This document shows, in pieces, positions 61,501-64,000 of a stretch of 64,000 nt of DNA. How positions within the stretch are numbered: position 1 is the first letter of the stretch; the number at the start of each line of letters is the position of its first letter. The position numbers and the translations under genes were made by a program. Source of the stretch: Chrysomallon squamiferum. Taxonomy: Eukaryota; Mollusca; Gastropoda; Neomphalida; Peltospiridae. The notes under the pieces were generated by a model, which made no database searches, was not told the origin of the DNA, and saw only the letters and a list, made by a program, of their open reading frames with translations. The DNA is taken from positions 15,189,476 to 15,253,475 of the forward strand of contig CM022665.1 of assembly GCA_012295275.1 (NCBI GenBank), read 5' to 3'.

Positions 61501-63587
61501 AACTGAGTTTTTCCTTTTCCAGGATGTCATAACTAGTTTATCAAAGGATTTGGTATGTAAAGGAGTGAATAAAAGATAGTAGCAGTCAAAGCAACAGTGA
61601 AATCTCATTCATTTTTAATTGTATCATAGTAGAGAAACTGTTTGTTTTAAACATAAGTGATATGAAAATATACAGATATGTCACTAAACATTTATACATG
61701 AATACATATATAAACAAAAATATAATAATAAATTTATTATCACACACACACTTATCTATCTCTCTAGCTATATATACATACATATACATAAGCACACACT
61801 TATATGTATTTTTGTTTGTTCTTTTTAATGATTTCAACTGACCAGTGAATTTCGACTCAAAATGCTGTCAACAGCAGCAAAGATGGCCATTGCACAGTGA
61901 AGAAACGAAGGAAACAAACAAAACACACAAACAATCATGGCTACATAGGGCTGCTGGATGATATTCAGATCCTCGTCATCTTTCATTGTTTGACGAAATG
62001 ATGAGATAGAAGGAACAAGAAACAACTGAAGGAGAACAAATCTGAAAACAAAATATAAATATGTATTTTTTTAATTTTCACAAATTAAATCAATCAAGTG
62101 AAATTCTTTTTGCTTTTCCAGTGTTGTTGTTTATCTTCTTGAATAAAATTTGTCAAATTATTATACATATTTAGTTTTAACAAGTTTAAAAACAAACCAA
62201 GCCAACTGTTTTATATCTGTTATTAGTTCTACACAAACCACATTATCAGCTTTTAAAGAAAGTATTTTGTTAAAAATAATTGCCAATATTTATTTCTAAT
62301 CATTAATTATAAATATTTGTTTCCATTATGATGGTCTTAAATGCCTAATCAACATAAATTTTAAATTAAAATAATAATAACAATAATGTTATTGCTGCTG
62401 ATAATAATAATAATAATGTAATGACAATGCACAGTTCATGCAAGCGGGTAACACAAGTGAAATAATAGCCCTATTGTACTAAACTCTGCCTTACTTTTAC
62501 TCCATTGCAACACTCAAAGTCACTTTCTTTTTTCATTTTTTTATTATTATCATTTTTTTTAAACATATCATTTTGAAGCTGAACATCTATTTATATTATG
62601 TGATCAGCATGTGAACTTCTGTTATTTCTGTCAAACATTTATTAATAATTCAGTTTTATAAATAAAATGGACTGGATGAATAAACCACAAACAAAATAAT
62701 GTTAAAAATAATACTGCTGACTTTTCCACTTTCATCGTTTTCATTTACAACGAAACTGGTGTAAGGATTATTAATAAACCTTCTTTGTTTTTCTGCAAGC
62801 CAGACTTTTTTAACAACAACAAACACAAATCTCCTTCTTATTCTGTTCATAAATTGATACAGACTTTGTGTCTACAAATGAATACTACAGAGACACCTGT
62901 CTATCACTAACTGGTCATATGGAAGATCATATGACCAATTGTACAAATAGCTTCAAAAATGCACTGTTTTACTGATGTGATTACAGTTTGACAATAAACA
63001 CAGTCTTTTAAACTAGTATACAAATTAAATTAATTGAGATGGACATGATAAAGACTGTACAGAATTATATGTACAGTAAAGATTACAATTAACAAACCAA
63101 CAGAAATAGAAGTCAGACTGGAGGAAGCAGGCTGCATGTAATTGTAAACAAATATAAGAATACAAATTTTATTAAATAATTTTATCACTCATGGCATGAG
63201 TCTGTATGCAATATTTTGTTTAAGGCCCAGTTTTATCAGAAACAGAATATTAATGTATACATGCAGATTATTAAATTTTATGTTTGTGACAGTGGCTTGG
63301 CTATGTCATATTGTCTTACTTCACCTTCATAAAACCTCACTTTGTCTAGAGGGAGAAGTGACTACTCCCTATTTTTCTAGCCTAATGCGAACCCTGTGAT
63401 GATGTTGCATGTGTGAATATGTCGACACATCCTTAACCATGAATAAATATAAATTAAAAACTTAAACAAACCCTATTCCTAGAAGTACTAGTGGTGTCAT
63501 CTGTAACTGTATTACAGTGGATACAGCCCAGGTCATCAGTAACACACACACACCAGGGTAGAGTGTGAACAAAAAGAGCTCAATCAC
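52525..63587 (-). CDS. Uncharacterised multi-pass membrane protein, 5' end missing
   Basis: Seventeen minus-strand exons in transcription order: 63472-63587, 61843-62041, 60782-60860, 60448-60624, 59957-60132, 59571-59687 (3' edge uncertain), 59373-59475, 59148-59348, 58222-58318, 57636-57843, 57242-57356, 56509-56656, 55913-56057, 55177-55310, 54556-54712, 53661-53801, 52525-52953 (TGA). They give about 850 residues, and the 5' part lies off the right edge. Phases agree at every junction I could test. The protein is a run of probably 20 or more membrane segments with short loops, for example YPGVCVLLMTWAVSTVIQLQ, MVATLLLFPVLQ, LGSLVLMLGLTVLFSYW and STGLISGVWLMIAKLPMIPY near the C-terminus. 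Conserved-looking loops include RQTMKDDEDLNIIQQPY, FDHAVENSLSIIRYYLLDNI and YVATHGSSELLGF. I do not recognise the family. It has no RING, kinase or transporter signature visible to me, and a transport or ER-scaffold role would be speculation. The join 59373/59348 implies a 24-nt intron. Confidence 0.82.
52960..53180. repeat. Tandem repeat (~65-70-nt unit) in last intron
   Basis: About three units of TATAAAATAATAT(A/G)AT-AAAACA-AGTAGTAAAA-TTGAAATAA lie just upstream, in gene sense, of the final exon's acceptor. Confidence 0.7.
53370..53660. repeat. Diverged tandem repeat abutting an exon donor
   Basis: A core of CACATATCAACAGTTAACTA and TATATTAATAC recurs about six times. The last units run right up to the donor site of exon 53661-53801 (CCCACATATCATG), so the repeat unit and the exon end share sequence. 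Confidence 0.7.
53906..54205. mobile_element. Second MER2/Tigger-type MITE copy, degenerate
   Basis: CAGGCTGAAGATCCCTTATA at the left edge (preceded by TA) and CTTGGATAAAGGATAT at the right edge correspond to the termini of the element at 21132-21421. Shared internal blocks include TTTGCATACACAA and paired CTGAAATCC motifs. The right terminus has decayed. Confidence 0.7.
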
Positions 63588-64000
63588 CTGAAAGAGATTA
63601 TTATAATTAATCTAAAAACATAATATTTTCTATATATTAACAGACCAAAGAGCGCATTATTACAAAATTCACTGATACATGTGACTGAAGATAAAAAACA
63701 AATCTCTAATACTAATAAAATATTTGTTAAATAATATCTGAAAGGATCTGAGTTATTTTAGATATTTATAGAATGTCACATAAAACTGGAATTGTAGTCC
63801 TAAAAAATGACAACAGAAGAACTTTTATTCATTAATGTGCTTAGTTTGTTCACTATTATATATAATATAAGTCTGAGAGTCTAAATCAGTAATACTATAT
63901 TATTAGTTTTTAACTGTTCAGTCTAGGATCCCAGATTTATTTGGCATTTTTATCTTTATGTATAATTTATAATGATTTCTAGTTCTTTTATGTATGAACT

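Overview
This is an AT-rich, intron-rich animal genome window. All five protein-coding genes have GT..AG introns. The sequence is dense in simple repeats ((TA)n, (AAT)n, (ATTT)n, poly-A/T) and carries several small DNA-transposon relics. The conserved proteins look like those of a bilaterian invertebrate, and I lean towards a mollusc or other lophotrochozoan. The sequence alone does not prove the species.

Layout, left to right. (1) About 0-13.0 kb, minus strand: the 5' part of a TMTC-family gene, an ER-membrane O-mannosyltransferase-like protein with TPRs. Four coding exons are visible and the 3' part lies off the left edge. (2) 13.2-16.4 kb, plus strand: a small seven-exon ankyrin-repeat protein divergent from TMTC, with 178 bp between the start codons and two CACGTG boxes in the gap. 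Its reading frame breaks by one extra T in a T-run. (3) 16.9-20.1 kb, minus strand: ribosomal protein L10a (uL1), complete in five coding exons, with a 5' pyrimidine (TOP-like) tract. Its last intron holds three related box C/D snoRNA-like sequences. They share a guide complementary to the 18S rRNA segment CUAAUACAUGC, the SNORD45 target. (4) 20.3-44.6 kb, plus strand: USP47, essentially complete in 33 coding exons, including the catalytic Cys and His boxes and the C-terminal ubiquitin-like region. One extra base near the end of exon 31 breaks the frame. Its introns carry a MER2/Tigger-type MITE, a deleted Tigger relic, a tRNA-SINE-like piece and a GC-richer block of unknown origin. (5) 44.6-52.5 kb: the USP47 3' UTR and an intergenic stretch full of diverged tandem repeats, plus a mariner-like MITE. 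(6) 52.5-63.6 kb, minus strand: most of a very hydrophobic multi-pass membrane protein (17 exons, about 850 residues in the window). I could not assign it to a named family. Its 5' end is off the right edge. It contains an apparent 24-nt intron.

The genes form two head-to-head pairs (TMTC/ankyrin and RPL10A/USP47) with compact shared promoters. Beyond sharing promoters, nothing suggests they work in one pathway. The most notable unusual content is the snoRNA set inside RPL10A, the unassigned membrane protein with its ultra-short intron, and the local, gene-associated diverged tandem repeats.
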